A DNA stretch of 64,000 nucleotides from Paraburkholderia lacunae (GCF_003353175.1 NZ_QHKS01000004.1:186001-250000); one strand, 5' to 3'. Counted from the stretch's first letter, positions 10,001 to 19,820 are shown. Translations and numbers: made by a program. The notes: generated from the letters alone by a model not told the origin.

Positions 10001-11738
10001 GACCGATCCTGCTTCCGCCGACGACCTCGGTGCGCTCGACGCCGACGCGATCGACAGCGTACGCGACGAAGCGTGGCCGCAGACGCGCAACGCCGACGAG
10101 ATGCATGAAGCGCTGAGCGGCCTTGCGTGCATCACCGACGCCGAAGTGCGCGCCAACGAAGGCTGGCAAGCGTGGCTGAGCTCGCTCGCCGAATCCGGCC
10201 GCGCGACGCGCATGCAGATCGCAGCCGGCGACGCGCTGTGGCTGCCCGCCGAACGCCTCACCTGCTTGCAGGCGCTCTATCCCGGCGCGCCGTGCGAACC
10301 GCAGCTGCAAGCGCCGAAGGGCTACACCGACGCCTGGAGCGCCGGCGATGCGCTGCTCGACGTACTGCGCGCGCGGTTGACCGGCTTCGGCCCACTGTCG
10401 GTGCGAGCGATTGCACTGGCGTTGAGCTTGCCTGCTGCATCGATTGAACAGACGCTGACGCGCCTCGAAGCCGAGGGCTACGTGATGCGCGGCCGCTTCA
10501 CGCCGGGCGCGACGGAAGAACAGTGGTGCGAGCGTCATTTGCTGGCGCGGATTCACCGCTACACCGTCAAGCGTTTGCGGCGCGAGATCGAACCGGTGGA
10601 GCGGCACGATTTCATGCGTTTTCTGTTCGAGTGGCAGCATCTGACACCGGATACGCGCAGTGAGGGACGCGAAGCGCTTGCAGCGGTGCTCGATCAACTG
10701 GAAGGTTTCCAGGCCGCGGCCGGCGCGTGGGAGGAAGACATTCTGCCTGCGCGCGTGAAAGCCTATTCGAATACTTCGCTTGACGAATTGTGCCGCGCCG
10801 GCAAGCTGGTCTGGACGCGTCTGACCGAACGCGCGCGCGGCGCCAGCGGGCCGGTGCGCAGCACGCCGATCGTGCTGCTGCCGCGGCGTCAGGTGGGCGT
10901 GTGGAGCGCGTTGATCGATCAGTCGAAACAGCCGGAGTTGTCCGCGCGTGCGCAGGACGTGTACGACGCGCTGCGGCAGCACGGGGCGATGTTCTTCGAC
11001 GAATTGCTGACCGATGTGCACGTGTTGCGTCTGGAACTGGAACACGCGCTGGGCGAACTGGTTGCCGCCGGCCTCGTGAATTCGGATAGCTTCGCGGGAT
11101 TGCGTGCGTTGTTGAAACCCGCCGCCAAACGTCGCGCGTTTCCGGGCAGCCGGCGCGGCAGGCCGAGCGCGCTGATCGGCGGGATGGACGATGCCGGGCG
11201 ATGGGCGTTGGTCAGCCGTCGCGCGGGGGCCGCCGCGGGAGCGGAGGATTTGCCGGGGCGGCGTCAGCAGCTTGCGCCGGAGGTGCTCGAGCATATCGCG
11301 ATGACGTTGTTGCGGCGCTACGGCGTGGTGTTCTGGCGTTTGCTCGAACGCGAAGCGGAGTGGCTGCCGCCATGGCGGGATGTGTTGCGCGTGTTTCAGC
11401 GGCTCGAAGCGCGCGGGGTCATTCGCGGCGGGCGGTTCGTGAATGGTCTTGCCGGAGAGCAGTTTGCTTTGCCGGAGGCCATTCCTTTATTGCGGGAAGT
11501 CCGCCGACATGCGAACGATGGTGCTTTTGTCTGTGTCTCGGGCACGGATCCTTTGAATCTTGCGGGGACGCTTCTGGTGGGGGACCGGGTGCCCGCTGTC
11601 GCGGGAAATCGGATTTTGTATCGTGACGGGGTGGTTGTTGCGACTCTGGTCGCCGGGGTTTTCTGGTTTCAACCTTCGGTCGAGGCGATCTCCGCCGAGC
11701 GGGAGCGGGCTCGGGGGTGGCTGGTTCGACGGGTCTGA
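7080..11738 (+). CDS. lhr: Lhr-type large ATP-dependent helicase
   Basis: 1552 residues, close to the ~1540 typical of long bacterial Lhr. Walker A is AAPTGSGKT (95-103), the DEIH box is at 223-226, and the motif VI region reads QRVGRSGHQ. Domain order: two RecA domains (about 60-480), winged helix and beta-barrel Lhr core (about 480-900), then the long Lhr-CTD. Lhr is a 3'-5' DNA helicase that prefers RNA:DNA hybrids and acts in DNA repair. Odd points: residues 15-60 are a Ser/Ala/Thr-rich low-complexity leader, so a start near residue 55-60 is conceivable, and residues ~640-705 are an unconserved Ala/Pro/charged linker. It stands alone. Confidence 0.93.
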   Translation: MARHAPNYASMTQVSTSASASATASATASGARPRATEGATERTSESATGSSSTTGALDGFHPAVAGWFRKTFPAPTDAQAAAWPQIRSGRSTLVAAPTGSGKTLTAFLSALDDLVHQGLANDGVLPDETLVVYVSPLKALSNDIRLNLQMPLQGIAEELAQRGSPPLEIRTAVRTGDTTQQERNALRKRAPHILVTTPESLYVLLGSDSGRRMLSTVRTVIVDEIHALAGSKRGSHLALSLERLEALCQRRLPRIGLSATQKPVSAVARFLVGGASIDSEIPAECAIVDVGHIRERDLALEIPPVPLEAVMPNEVWERVYDRLAELIALHRTTLIFVNTRRMAERAARHLTERLGKEAVAAHHGSLAKEHRFDAEQRLKRGELRVLIATASLELGIDIGDVDLVCQMGSPRAIAPFLQRVGRSGHQVGGMPKGRLFPTSRDDLIECAALLDCVRRGELDALRIPRAPLDVLAQQIVAEVSSVEWNEDALFDLMRRAAPYAGLEREQYDAVLRMLVEGYTSRNGPRGAYLHRDVVSGTLRGRRGGKLVAVTSGGTIPENADYAVVLEPQAVNIGTVNEDFAVESLAGDVFQLGNASYRILRIESGRVRVEDAQGQPPNIPFWLGEAPGRSDELSFAVARLREQIGRLLDGKDADTDAVGSLSEPRSPRRKAARAAPHMAADASAADDTATQAIVEAPPPETRSPTPCLQRAIGWLADTIGLDEAAARQIVDYLARARAALSVLPTQNTLVMERFFDESGGTQLVIHAPFGSRVNRAWGLALRKRFCRTFNFELQAAATEDAIVLSLTGSHSFVLDEVWRYLHSNSAEHLLIQALLDAPLFGVRWRWNATVALGLPRYTGGRKTAPQLQRMRSEDLLASVFPEQAACLENIVGERELPRHPLVDQTVDDCLHDAMDSERWLALLRRIEHGEVRLIARDLPAPSPLAAEILTAKPYAYLDDAPLEERRTQAVLNRRWTDPASADDLGALDADAIDSVRDEAWPQTRNADEMHEALSGLACITDAEVRANEGWQAWLSSLAESGRATRMQIAAGDALWLPAERLTCLQALYPGAPCEPQLQAPKGYTDAWSAGDALLDVLRARLTGFGPLSVRAIALALSLPAASIEQTLTRLEAEGYVMRGRFTPGATEEQWCERHLLARIHRYTVKRLRREIEPVERHDFMRFLFEWQHLTPDTRSEGREALAAVLDQLEGFQAAAGAWEEDILPARVKAYSNTSLDELCRAGKLVWTRLTERARGASGPVRSTPIVLLPRRQVGVWSALIDQSKQPELSARAQDVYDALRQHGAMFFDELLTDVHVLRLELEHALGELVAAGLVNSDSFAGLRALLKPAAKRRAFPGSRRGRPSALIGGMDDAGRWALVSRRAGAAAGAEDLPGRRQQLAPEVLEHIAMTLLRRYGVVFWRLLEREAEWLPPWRDVLRVFQRLEARGVIRGGRFVNGLAGEQFALPEAIPLLREVRRHANDGAFVCVSGTDPLNLAGTLLVGDRVPAVAGNRILYRDGVVVATLVAGVFWFQPSVEAISAERERARGWLVRRV

Positions 11739-11930
11739 GCACAAACCGCGCCAGCCTGGCCCATACCGAACCCCTAAAGCCGCGGCCAACCCTACCGTTA
11801 ATGTTTACGAGCGCGAACGCCAGCTGCTTCGCTACAATGGGACAAATCTTACGTCTGATGAAGAAAGTTTGCCGTCAGCCCGCAATCGCTACAGGGCCGC
11901 CGCCGCAGGCACAGTCCGCCCGGGGATCTC

Positions 11931-13934
11931 ATGAACGACGACCAACACGACCAGGTGCTTTATGCGCAGTTCGGCACGAGCAGTCCTTGCTGGCGTTTAT
12001 CGAGCGACAGCAACGCGCTGGAGCTCACCCCCGTTACCGGCGACGTGCCCGCCAATGTCGCCATTCCGCTGAATCCTCAGCAGGCATCGCAAATCCGCTG
12101 CCTCACCGGCGTCACCTCGCATCTCATCCTCGACGTGCGCCTGTTCGGCGAACCGTTGCGTCTGCACCTCGTCGGTAAAAAACTCAACAGCAACACCTGG
12201 GCCGGCACGGCGTCGGCCTACGACGACACCGAATCCGTCGCCCGCGATCTGGTCCATGGTCTTTCGTTCGCCGAACAGGTTGTCTCCGAAGTCAACTCGG
12301 TCGTCGTCATCGTCGACCGGCATGGCCGGATACAGCGCTTCAACCGGCTCGCCGAAGAACTCACCGGCGTCAAAGAGGAAGACATCGTCGGCCGCAACGT
12401 GTGGGCGCTGTTCATGTCTTCCGAAGCCGGCGCGGCGTCGAGCCAGAATATCGCGAGCTTCTTCAATCGCGGCGTCGCGTATGAAGTCGAACGGCGCGTC
12501 AAAACCGTGCTCGGCGAGCGGCTCTTCCTGTTTCGCAACAAGTTCGTGCACAGCGGCAGCGGCGTCGAAGAACAGTTCCTGATCTGCTCCGGCACCGACA
12601 TCACCGAAGAAAGAAACGCGCAGGAACGGCTCACCGAACTCGCGAACACCGATTCGCTGACCGGACTCGCCAATCGCAATGCGATTCAAGACAAGATTCG
12701 CGCCGCCATCGAAGAGGCGGGCGAAGGCGAATCGGTCGGCGTGCTGTTCCTCGATCTCGACAACTTCAAGAAGGTCAACGATCACTACGGCCACGTATTC
12801 GGCGACCGGCTGATCTGCGACGTATCGGCGGCCATCAGTACCTGCCTGACCGAAGGCGACACGCTCGCGCGTCTGGGCGGCGACGAGTTCATCGTGCTCG
12901 CCGCCAAAGGCACCGCCCACGACCTCGAAGGCACCGCGCAGCGCATTCTCGAACGTCTGCGCACGCCGTTCAGTCTCGGGCTGGTGGAGGTCTACACCGG
13001 CTGCTCGATCGGCATCGCGCTCTATCCGGAGCACGGCGACAGCCTCGAATCGCTGATCCGTTCGGCGGACACGGCGATGTACGTCGCCAAAGACGAAGGC
13101 AAGCGCACCTACCGCGTGTTCTCGCCGGAAATGAACCGCAAGGTCGCCGAGTACATGTGGCTCGACACCAACCTGCGGCGCGGCCTCGAAGAAGGTCAAC
13201 TGACGCTGCACTATCAGCCGAAGCTGTCGCTCGCCACCGGCGCCGTGCAAGGCGTCGAGGCGCTCGTGCGCTGGAATTCGCCGGAACGCGGACAGATCAT
13301 GCCGGCCGAATTCATCCGTTATGCAGAAGAATCCGGGCTGATCGGCGTGCTCGGCCGCTGGGTCATGGAAACGGCCGCGAAGCAAGCCGCCAAATGGAAG
13401 GCGGACGGCTACAACCTGCGCGTCGCGATCAACGTGTCGGCGCGGCAACTGGTCGATACCGCCGTGGTCCGGCATTTCACCGAAGCGCTGCAACGCGCCG
13501 GTCTCGACCCGTGCCTGATCGACCTCGAACTCACCGAGAGCTGCCTGATCGAGGACGAAGCAGCCGCGATCGATCTGATCAAGCAATTCCGTCAGCTCGG
13601 CGCGCAGGTCCATCTGGACGACTTCGGCACCGGTTATTCGTCGCTGTCGCAACTGGGCCGCATTCCGCTCGACGTCGTCAAGCTCGATCGCAGCTTCGTG
13701 CGCTCGATCAATGCGGACACCAAAGCGCAAGCGTTGGTGCGCTCGATGGTGGCAGTCGCTCAGGAGCTGAATTTCAAGGTGGTCGCCGAAGGCATCGAAA
13801 CCGAATCGGAAGAGATGTTCATGAGGGGGCTGGGCGTCGAATACGTGCAAGGCTTCCTGTACGGTCAGGCGATGCCGGTCGCGGAATTCGAACGCTGGCT
13901 GAAGGACAGGCAGAAGCTCAGACTGATTGCCTGA
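11931..13934 (+). CDS. rpfR: RpfR-type PAS-GGDEF-EAL cis-2 fatty-acid (BDSF) receptor/c-di-GMP phosphodiesterase
   Basis: 667 residues. Residues 1-~100 resemble the N-terminal RpfF-interaction region of RpfR and E. coli PdeR/Gmr (YAQFGTSSPCWRL). Next come a PAS domain (VVVIVDRHGRIQRFN, ~110-220), GGDEF with intact GGDEF at 316-320, and EAL with EALVRW from 443 and DDFGTGYSSL further on. The position of the inhibitory RxxD site reads TEGD (307-310), so product inhibition is probably absent. In RpfR, binding of cis-2-dodecenoic acid (BDSF) to PAS stimulates c-di-GMP hydrolysis. The gene converges on rpfF with 75 bp between stops, the known Burkholderia arrangement, which supports the assignment. 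Confidence 0.9.
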   Translation: MNDDQHDQVLYAQFGTSSPCWRLSSDSNALELTPVTGDVPANVAIPLNPQQASQIRCLTGVTSHLILDVRLFGEPLRLHLVGKKLNSNTWAGTASAYDDTESVARDLVHGLSFAEQVVSEVNSVVVIVDRHGRIQRFNRLAEELTGVKEEDIVGRNVWALFMSSEAGAASSQNIASFFNRGVAYEVERRVKTVLGERLFLFRNKFVHSGSGVEEQFLICSGTDITEERNAQERLTELANTDSLTGLANRNAIQDKIRAAIEEAGEGESVGVLFLDLDNFKKVNDHYGHVFGDRLICDVSAAISTCLTEGDTLARLGGDEFIVLAAKGTAHDLEGTAQRILERLRTPFSLGLVEVYTGCSIGIALYPEHGDSLESLIRSADTAMYVAKDEGKRTYRVFSPEMNRKVAEYMWLDTNLRRGLEEGQLTLHYQPKLSLATGAVQGVEALVRWNSPERGQIMPAEFIRYAEESGLIGVLGRWVMETAAKQAAKWKADGYNLRVAINVSARQLVDTAVVRHFTEALQRAGLDPCLIDLELTESCLIEDEAAAIDLIKQFRQLGAQVHLDDFGTGYSSLSQLGRIPLDVVKLDRSFVRSINADTKAQALVRSMVAVAQELNFKVVAEGIETESEEMFMRGLGVEYVQGFLYGQAMPVAEFERWLKDRQKLRLIA

Positions 13935-14009
13935 GCTTCCGCACGCCCCGCGGGAAGTCCCCTTGGGGGCCGCTCACCGCGGCTCATTGATGGTGGGACC
14001 CGGATCGAT

Positions 14010-14897
14010 TCAGGCGAAACTGGCCGTGCTGGCCGCGCTCTGGCGCAGGTTGGCCGTGCGGCGGTTTTGCAGCATCACGAGCCGCTCCATGAAAACGAGG
14101 TCCTTCTCCTCGATCGTGAAGGCGGCGTCCACCCAATCTTCGGTTATTTCCATCAGCTCGCTGCGCGACAGTTGCAGTACGCGCTGGCGTGCCCGCAGCA
14201 TCGCGCGAATCCCGTTCATCTTCGGCTTGAGCGTGTCGATGAAGGTGCGCGTCGCCAGATAGGCGTCACCCGGTTCGAACAGCTGGTCGACCAGTCCCTT
14301 GCCGAAGTGCCATTCCGCCGTATGCGATTCGCCCATGCCGATCAGCTCTTCGGCCAGACGCATGCCCGCCCTGCGCGCGACCAGCGAATAGCCGCCCATG
14401 CCCGGGAACAGATTGAACGCGATCTCCGGAAACCCCATGCGCGAGTCGTTCTGCGCGAGCAGGAAATGGTGCGCTAACGCAGCCTCGAAGCCGCCTCCGA
14501 GGGCCGTGCCCTCCACCATCGCGATCGAAATCGCCCCCGTATCGAAGCCGCGCGCCGCGGCGTGTACGCAATCGACGCAGGCACGCGCATAAGCCATCAG
14601 CTCATGGCGCCTGCCCGAGCGGATCGCGTCGGCAAAGAAATCGAGGTCGCCCCCGGCATTGAATATGTCCGGAATCATCGAGCCGGTCACCCAGAAGTCG
14701 ATCTGCAAGCCGGACTCTCGCGCTGCCTGCGCGAGACCCAGTATGTCGTGCACGAGTTCGAGGTTGAAACAGGGACGCGGCTGAGCACGCAACATCATCC
14801 ACATGACGTTGCGTCCTTCTTCGTAGTACGCGGAAACTTGCGACAGATTGCCGGCTTCGAGGAATGGGCGGCAGGCGTGATGATTGAGAAGGTTCAT
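14010..14897 (-). CDS. rpfF: RpfF-type cis-2 fatty-acid (BDSF/DSF) signal synthase, crotonase fold
   Basis: 295 residues from the ATG preceded by AAAGGA. The sequence follows the RpfF pattern (HACRPF, YYEEGRNVMWMMLRAQPRP, GAISIAMVEGTALGGGFEAA, GFPEIAFNLFPGMGGYS). The two catalytic glutamates are Glu138 and Glu158, 20 apart as in Xanthomonas RpfF. The enzyme dehydrates 3-hydroxyacyl-ACP to the cis-2-enoyl-ACP and releases the free acid signal; in Burkholderia the product is cis-2-dodecenoic acid. The frame is open to 15056, but those codons lack family similarity. It pairs with the convergent rpfR receptor gene, giving a full signal-production and sensing unit. Confidence 0.93.
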   Translation of the reverse strand: MNLLNHHACRPFLEAGNLSQVSAYYEEGRNVMWMMLRAQPRPCFNLELVHDILGLAQAARESGLQIDFWVTGSMIPDIFNAGGDLDFFADAIRSGRRHELMAYARACVDCVHAAARGFDTGAISIAMVEGTALGGGFEAALAHHFLLAQNDSRMGFPEIAFNLFPGMGGYSLVARRAGMRLAEELIGMGESHTAEWHFGKGLVDQLFEPGDAYLATRTFIDTLKPKMNGIRAMLRARQRVLQLSRSELMEITEDWVDAAFTIEEKDLVFMERLVMLQNRRTANLRQSAASTASFA

Positions 14898-15444
14898 TTT
14901 GACTGGTCCTTTTAAGGTTACACACTGGCATTGCAATGTGAGCCTAAAGCAGACCGGAATTGGCTGGGAGCGGGATAACCAACAGATGAAAGCAAAGCAT
15001 GCGCGAAGGCGCGCCAGGCAAAGCCGTGGCGCGAGGCCCGCTGTGGCGCGAAACACTATGCGCGCGCAAACGTTTGTGCAGCAAAGATGGACGAAATTGG
15101 CGGCAGGAAGCCAGCAGACTGCCCGTTAATTGCTGACCGGGCAAATGCGGAATTTCTTGCCGGAATTGAAAGCAAAAGAAATGATTTCGATTAGGCAAGA
15201 CAATCGAAAATATAGCTTCCCAATATTTGTTTTCGTTATTTGTGGGCTTTCAGACAGAACCGCCAGATGCACGAAATTCACACGGCGTGAATGACGCCGA
15301 CGAGAACGCCGGTGAGCGAACGCCGATGAGCGCCAGTGGCCCGCTCATCCGATTGACTGAACGCCGCGTGATTGCGCGGCGTGACTTCCAACGAGCCGGC
15401 CAGCGGCCGGCTCAGCGTCCATGCGACTTGGAGCCAGGCCGCGC
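14898..15444. other. Non-coding stretch upstream of rpfF
   Basis: 547 bp between rpfF and the M20 peptidase without a convincing gene. It contains the rpfF leader, a 20-bp imperfect dyad (CACACTG...CAATGTG) at 14921-14940, 24 bp before the rpfF start, and an AT-rich stretch around 15180-15240 unlike the rest of the region. The dyad could be an operator; no regulator can be named. Confidence 0.5.
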
Positions 15445-16908
15445 TCAAGGCGCGGCGGCGATCACCTCGGCAACCGCCGCCGTCAGCTTCTTGCCATACG
15501 GCACGTGCAGAAACTCGTTCGGTCCGTGTGCATTCGACTTCGGCCCGAGCACGCCGCACACCATGAACTGCGACTGCGGGAAGCCGGCTTTCAGCACGTT
15601 CATAAGCGGGATCGTGCCGCCCTGCCCGATGTAAGCGACGTCCGCGCCATAGTGCTGACGCGACGCGTCGTTGAGCGCCGTGGCGAGCCACGGCGCCAGA
15701 TCGGGCGCGCTCCAGCCGGTCGCCGCCCCGGCGTCCGGCTTGAAGGTCACCTTCGCGTTGTACGGCGGATCGAATTCGAGCAACGCCTTCAGTTCGGCGA
15801 CCGCCTTGTCCGCCTCGATCAGCGGCGGCAAGCGCAGCGACAGCTTGAACGCGGTGCGCGGGCGCAGCACGTTGCCGGCATCGGCAAGAGCGGGCAAGCC
15901 TGCCGCGCCGGTTACCGAGAGCGACGGACGCCACGTCGAATTGAGCAAGGCCTCTTGCGGATCGGTGGTGGTAGGCAGCACCTGGCCGCCGTCCTGGCCG
16001 CAGGCCCACGGAATCTTCTTCCAGACATCGTCGCCGAGAATATGGGCGGTCGCCTCCGCTTCGCGCAAACGCTCGGCCGGAATCGGGCAATGAAAACCCT
16101 TCGGCAGCAGATTGCCGTTGGACGCGTCTTCGAGACGGTCGAACAGTTGCCGCATGATGCGGAAGCTCGACGGAACAATGCCGCCGTAGCCGCCCGAGTG
16201 GATGCCTTCGTCGAGCACCTGGACTTCGAGGTCGCCGGACACGAGGCCGCGCAGCGACGTGGTGAGCCACAGCTGATCGTAATTGCCCGCGCCGGAATCG
16301 AGGCATACCACGAGCCCCACTTTGCCGAGCCGTTCGCGCAATGCGTCGACATACGGGAGCAGATCGTAGCTGCCCGACTCCTCGCACGTTTCGATCAGGC
16401 CGACGCAGCGCGGACGCTCGATGCCTTGCGCGTCCAGCGCGGCGAGCGCGGTCAGGCTGGCGTAGATCGCGTAGCCGTCGTCGGCGCCGCCGCGGCCGTA
16501 CAGCTTGTCGTTTTCGAGCTTGGGCGTCCATGGTCCGAGGTCGTTGCGCCAACCGTCGAACTCAGGCTGCTTGTCGAGATGGCCGTACAGCACGATCGTT
16601 TCTTCGCTGCCCGAACGGGTGGCGGCCGTTTCGAAGAAAATCACCGGCGTGCGGCCCGGCAGACGAACCACCTCGAGCTTGAGACCACGCACCGGCTGCT
16701 GCTCGGCCCACCGCGCCGCGTCGGTGACTACGCGCTCAAGATAGCCGTGCTTGACCCACTCGGGATCGAACGCCGGACTTTTGGCCGGCACCGCGATGTA
16801 GTCCGTCAGCGCGGGAACGATCTCGTCGTTCCATTTGCGGTCTACGAATTCGCGTAGCGTGTCGTGATTGATGCGCTGCGCCTGCTGGGTCGTCTCGTCG
16901 GAGGTCAT
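15445..16908 (-). CDS. M20 family metallopeptidase (dipeptidase)
   Basis: 487 residues. Dinuclear zinc ligands are visible: His110 in LYGHLDKQP, Asp143 in GRGGADDG, and the Glu176-Glu177 pair in ETCEESGS, with Glu176 as probable general base. GQGGTIPLMN and GPNEFLHVPYG near the C-terminus complete the active-site pattern, and a dimerisation lid lies between. Family members hydrolyse dipeptides or N-acyl amino acids in the cytoplasm; the length matches the CNDP-like/M20 dipeptidase group. No signal peptide. No operon partner. Confidence 0.9.
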   Translation of the reverse strand: MTSDETTQQAQRINHDTLREFVDRKWNDEIVPALTDYIAVPAKSPAFDPEWVKHGYLERVVTDAARWAEQQPVRGLKLEVVRLPGRTPVIFFETAATRSGSEETIVLYGHLDKQPEFDGWRNDLGPWTPKLENDKLYGRGGADDGYAIYASLTALAALDAQGIERPRCVGLIETCEESGSYDLLPYVDALRERLGKVGLVVCLDSGAGNYDQLWLTTSLRGLVSGDLEVQVLDEGIHSGGYGGIVPSSFRIMRQLFDRLEDASNGNLLPKGFHCPIPAERLREAEATAHILGDDVWKKIPWACGQDGGQVLPTTTDPQEALLNSTWRPSLSVTGAAGLPALADAGNVLRPRTAFKLSLRLPPLIEADKAVAELKALLEFDPPYNAKVTFKPDAGAATGWSAPDLAPWLATALNDASRQHYGADVAYIGQGGTIPLMNVLKAGFPQSQFMVCGVLGPKSNAHGPNEFLHVPYGKKLTAAVAEVIAAAP

Positions 16909-17066
16909 GATGGCGGTCCGTTCGGGTTCTGTTCAGTCGAAACGCCCATGATAGTCCGGATGAAGAACCGGCTGAACCCCTCGCCGCACTTTCACGGGCG
17001 AGACACAGCGCAAAGGCCGCAATCGCGCGACAATCGAAGCATACGTCGCGTGTTGGGGAGCCGGCC

Positions 17067-17399
17067 ATGAGTGGCAACATCGTCGTTCAAGCGGTCGCCG
17101 CGGTGTGTGCGCTGGCGCTGTATTTCCTGCCGTCGATCCTGGCGGACCGCCGCAAGCGCCATGACCTGCTGACGCTGGCGCTGTTCAACGCGTGCGTCGG
17201 CTGGACCGGGTTCGGCTGGCTGCTCGCGCTTTACTGGTCGCTGCAGCCGAACCCGCCGAAGAACGTCGCGGGCGAAATCGTCCAGACGCGCAAAGCCGTG
17301 CTGATGCGGGCGTTTTCATCGGCGCTTCAGTTGCGCGTGCAGAAGCGCGCATCGGCGCGTGAGCGCGCCGAACATAGCGCAGAACATAAGCAGCCTTGA
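17067..17399 (+). CDS. Small membrane protein of the superinfection-immunity (Imm_superinfect) family
   Basis: 110 residues with two predicted membrane helices (VVQAVAAVCALALYFLPSIL and LFNACVGWTGFGWLLALYW) joined by a basic loop RRKRH. The pattern LYFLPSI...R..H followed by N...GWTGFGWLLAL matches the family named after phage T4 Imm, which blocks injection of superinfecting phage DNA. Bacterial chromosomal copies are common and mostly uncharacterised. GGGGAG precedes the ATG. The charged C-terminal tail is not conserved in the family as far as I can tell. Confidence 0.75.
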   Translation: MSGNIVVQAVAAVCALALYFLPSILADRRKRHDLLTLALFNACVGWTGFGWLLALYWSLQPNPPKNVAGEIVQTRKAVLMRAFSSALQLRVQKRASARERAEHSAEHKQP

Positions 17400-17436
17400 A
17401 TAAGCTCGAGCAGGCGACGAGCAAGTGGCTCGCCTG

Positions 17437-17712
17437 TTAAGCTGCCGTCCGGCCGATTCGGCTCCACAGCACGGAGGCCGCGGGAATCGAGCGCGGCTCG
17501 GCCCGCACACGCTCGTGCGCAAACATCTCGCGACGCAGTTCGCCATGTTCGTCGAACCACTCGCAAATCAGCCAGTCCCCCGGATTGAGGGCCACGGGAC
17601 CTGCATAGGTCACGGTCATGCGCGCACCGCCTTCCTTCAACGTGACGACGTCGCCTGCATTGAAGCGTGCGGCTGGTTGTGTTTGGAATTCGTCAAAGGT
17701 AGCGGTCAGCAT
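17437..17712 (-). CDS. DUF2158 (YodC-type) small protein
   Basis: 91 residues from an ATG with GGGGGA six bases upstream (an in-frame TTG two codons earlier is less likely). Contains the DUF2158 pattern FNAGDVVTLKEGGARMTV then WLICEWFDEHGE, an SH3-like fold found in many small proteobacterial proteins. Function unknown. Stops converge with the Imm-like gene 37 bp away. Confidence 0.75.
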   Translation of the reverse strand: MLTATFDEFQTQPAARFNAGDVVTLKEGGARMTVTYAGPVALNPGDWLICEWFDEHGELRREMFAHERVRAEPRSIPAASVLWSRIGRTAA

Positions 17713-18209
17713 AGTCAATCCCCCACGGACCTGTTGAGCGGCATTAAGCCATTGAGGCGCGCATTACTGGACGCAATACCACGCCCCACCTACTGAAGAA
17801 AAACTCTAAAAAGTTTGCCAAGATTAGCAATCGAATTTATCCGCCGCAAGTGCTTTTTTATCGATACCGTTTTCAGCCGCACTGGAATGTTTTTGCCATC
17901 CTGCCGCCGCCTCGATAATCGGGGGAAACCCTTCATAAAACAGCGCCAAGCCAGCACCCGTGCGGCACTGCACGATAGGAATCGTTACGCGCCAACCGAA
18001 AGCGGCGTGCAAAAGATGCGCGCCCGGTTTTGTCATAACTAATCCACATCTGGCGATTTAATTCGGGTTTATTCTGATCTCCATCAAAATCCAAATTACC
18101 TGTGAACGGAAAACTCATCGGTAAATCCACTATGCATCGAACACACTTTGTTTAAGGTGCATAAAAGTTTTTAGGCGCCGCGGTTGAAAACGTTTTTGCG
18201 GCATCGCAA
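17713..18209. other. AT-richer stretch with no convincing gene
   Basis: 497 bp between the DUF2158 gene and the MFS gene. Short open frames on both strands (for example 17824-18036 minus) lack recognisable motifs and Shine-Dalgarno sites. Base composition is visibly lower in GC than the flanks, so it may be a decayed or acquired segment. Confidence 0.5.
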
Positions 18210-19790
18210 TCAGACCGGTGCCGCCATCCGCCGCGATGCCGATTGCTGATGTCGCACCAGCAGCACGCTCAAGCCGATACACGTGAACATCAGCAGCGCG
18301 TTGATCGCGAGGCTGTACTGAAACCCATGTGCGTAAGCGTCAGGCGTCGAACGGCCGCCAAGCTCACCGAAGAACGCGCCGCTGATCGCCGCCGTGCCGA
18401 AGGCCGAGCCAATCTGCAAGGTCGACGACACTACGCCCGACGCGAGACCGGCCTTCTCCGGCACCACTTCCAGCAGCACGATGCGCATGATCGACGGCAG
18501 CAGCAGCCCATGACCGACGCCCGCGCAGACCAGCCCGCAATAGAACAGCGGGTCCGGCGCGGCGGCGTGCGTGGCGGACCAGCCCGTGATCGTGAAACCC
18601 ACCGTCATCATCGAAAAGCCGAGCGTCAGCACGTGCCCGCCGATACGCTTGACCACGGCCGGCGAGCTCAGCGGCCCGATCACGAAGCCGATCGCGAACG
18701 GCATGATGGCCACGCCGGAAGCAAGCGGAGTCCAGTGCAAACCGGTTTGCAGGAAGATCCCGTAGGTCAGAAAAAATGCGCTGTTGCAATAGAACAGGAA
18801 CGCGAGCACGAGGCCCAATGCGAACGCCGGGTTGCGGAACAGTTGCAGATCCACCAGCGGATGGCCGCCGCGCCGCTCGACCCGCCGCTCGGTCGCCACG
18901 AATAGCGCAAACGCGGGCACGGCAAGCGCGAACATCACGAAGGTCCACGAAGGCCAGCCGGCTTCGCGGCCGTGCGTCATCGGATAAATGATCAGCAGCA
19001 GCACCGCGGAGAGCAGCGCGACGCCTTTCACGTCGATACCCGTGCTCGTGGCCGGCTGATTTTCCGGAACGAACTTCCACGTACCGACGAACGCCAGAAT
19101 GCCGATCGGGATGTTGATCAGAAAGATGATGCGCCAGTCGAGTCCGAACGGGTGATAGGTAATCAACGCGCCGCCGCCGAGCTGCCCGACGATCGAAGCA
19201 AGGCCGAACACGAAGCCGTAGAAGCTCATCACTCTGGTCTGCCGATGCAGCGGCACGACCGCGCGGATCGTCGCCAGCACTTGCGGCGCCATCACCGCGG
19301 CCGCCACGCCTTGCACGATCCGCGCGATCACCAGCATGTGGCCGCTGGCGGCAAAGCCGCATAGCGCCGAGGCGACCACGAACGCCGCCATCCCCGTCAT
19401 GAACATGCGGCGCCGGCCGAACAGGTCGCCGAGGCGCCCGCCGGTGATCAGCAACACGGCATACGCGGATGCGTAAGCGGAGACGACGAGTTGCAGTTGC
19501 GCGTCGGTGGCGTTCAGCCCCGTGTGAATCGACGGCAGCGCGAGATTGACGATGAAATAGTCGAGCGGCGCAAGAAACGCTCCGACGAACAGCACGGCTA
19601 GCGCAAGTCCCTGGCGCTCGAAGCGCGGCGCGGTCTTGGCTGCGACGCACGCCGCGCCGGCAACGGCGGCGGAGGCGGCGGAGGCGGCGGAGGCGGCGGA
19701 GGCGGCGGAGGCGGCGGAGGCGGCAGAGGCGGCAGAGGCGGCGGGTCCCGCCAATGCCGCCGGAGCGGACTTGATGGCTTCACAATTCAT
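18210..19790 (-). CDS. MFS drug exporter, DHA2 (14-helix) family, with an Ala-Ala-Ser repeat leader
   Basis: 526 residues. After a leader of ~60 residues the protein shows DHA2 motifs: motif A GGRLGDLFGRRRMF, and motif C around VAAAVMAPQVLATI, with 14 hydrophobic segments. Proton-driven export of organic compounds across the inner membrane is expected. The leader includes eight tandem Ala-Ala-Ser triplets encoded by a 9-bp DNA repeat, absent from normal family members. It lies 30 bp downstream of a tetR gene on the same strand, so it is probably repressed by that regulator. Confidence 0.9.
   Translation of the reverse strand: MNCEAIKSAPAALAGPAASAASAASAASAASAASAASAASAAVAGAACVAAKTAPRFERQGLALAVLFVGAFLAPLDYFIVNLALPSIHTGLNATDAQLQLVVSAYASAYAVLLITGGRLGDLFGRRRMFMTGMAAFVVASALCGFAASGHMLVIARIVQGVAAAVMAPQVLATIRAVVPLHRQTRVMSFYGFVFGLASIVGQLGGGALITYHPFGLDWRIIFLINIPIGILAFVGTWKFVPENQPATSTGIDVKGVALLSAVLLLIIYPMTHGREAGWPSWTFVMFALAVPAFALFVATERRVERRGGHPLVDLQLFRNPAFALGLVLAFLFYCNSAFFLTYGIFLQTGLHWTPLASGVAIMPFAIGFVIGPLSSPAVVKRIGGHVLTLGFSMMTVGFTITGWSATHAAAPDPLFYCGLVCAGVGHGLLLPSIMRIVLLEVVPEKAGLASGVVSSTLQIGSAFGTAAISGAFFGELGGRSTPDAYAHGFQYSLAINALLMFTCIGLSVLLVRHQQSASRRMAAPV
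19666..19741. repeat. 9-bp tandem repeat (GCGGCGGAG), about eight units, inside the MFS gene
   Basis: Six exact units followed by two with G-to-A change (GCGGCAGAG). It encodes Ala-Ala-Ser on the minus strand. Because the unit is a multiple of three, slippage would change leader length without breaking the frame. Confidence 0.9.
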
Positions 19791-19820
19791 GACTGTTCGT
19801 TCAAAAATTAGGCAAAAAAA

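Noticed and set aside
9888..11294. 468-codon frame antisense to lhr
   Set aside because: Shadow of lhr; Arg/Gln-rich, no recognisable domain.
11997..13850. 617-codon frame antisense to rpfR
   Set aside because: Mirror frame of a high-GC gene; low-complexity Arg/Asp/Gly composition and no domain, while the plus-strand gene has full motifs.
17815..18042. Small genes in the AT-richer gap
   Set aside because: Frames on both strands lack start signals and recognisable features.
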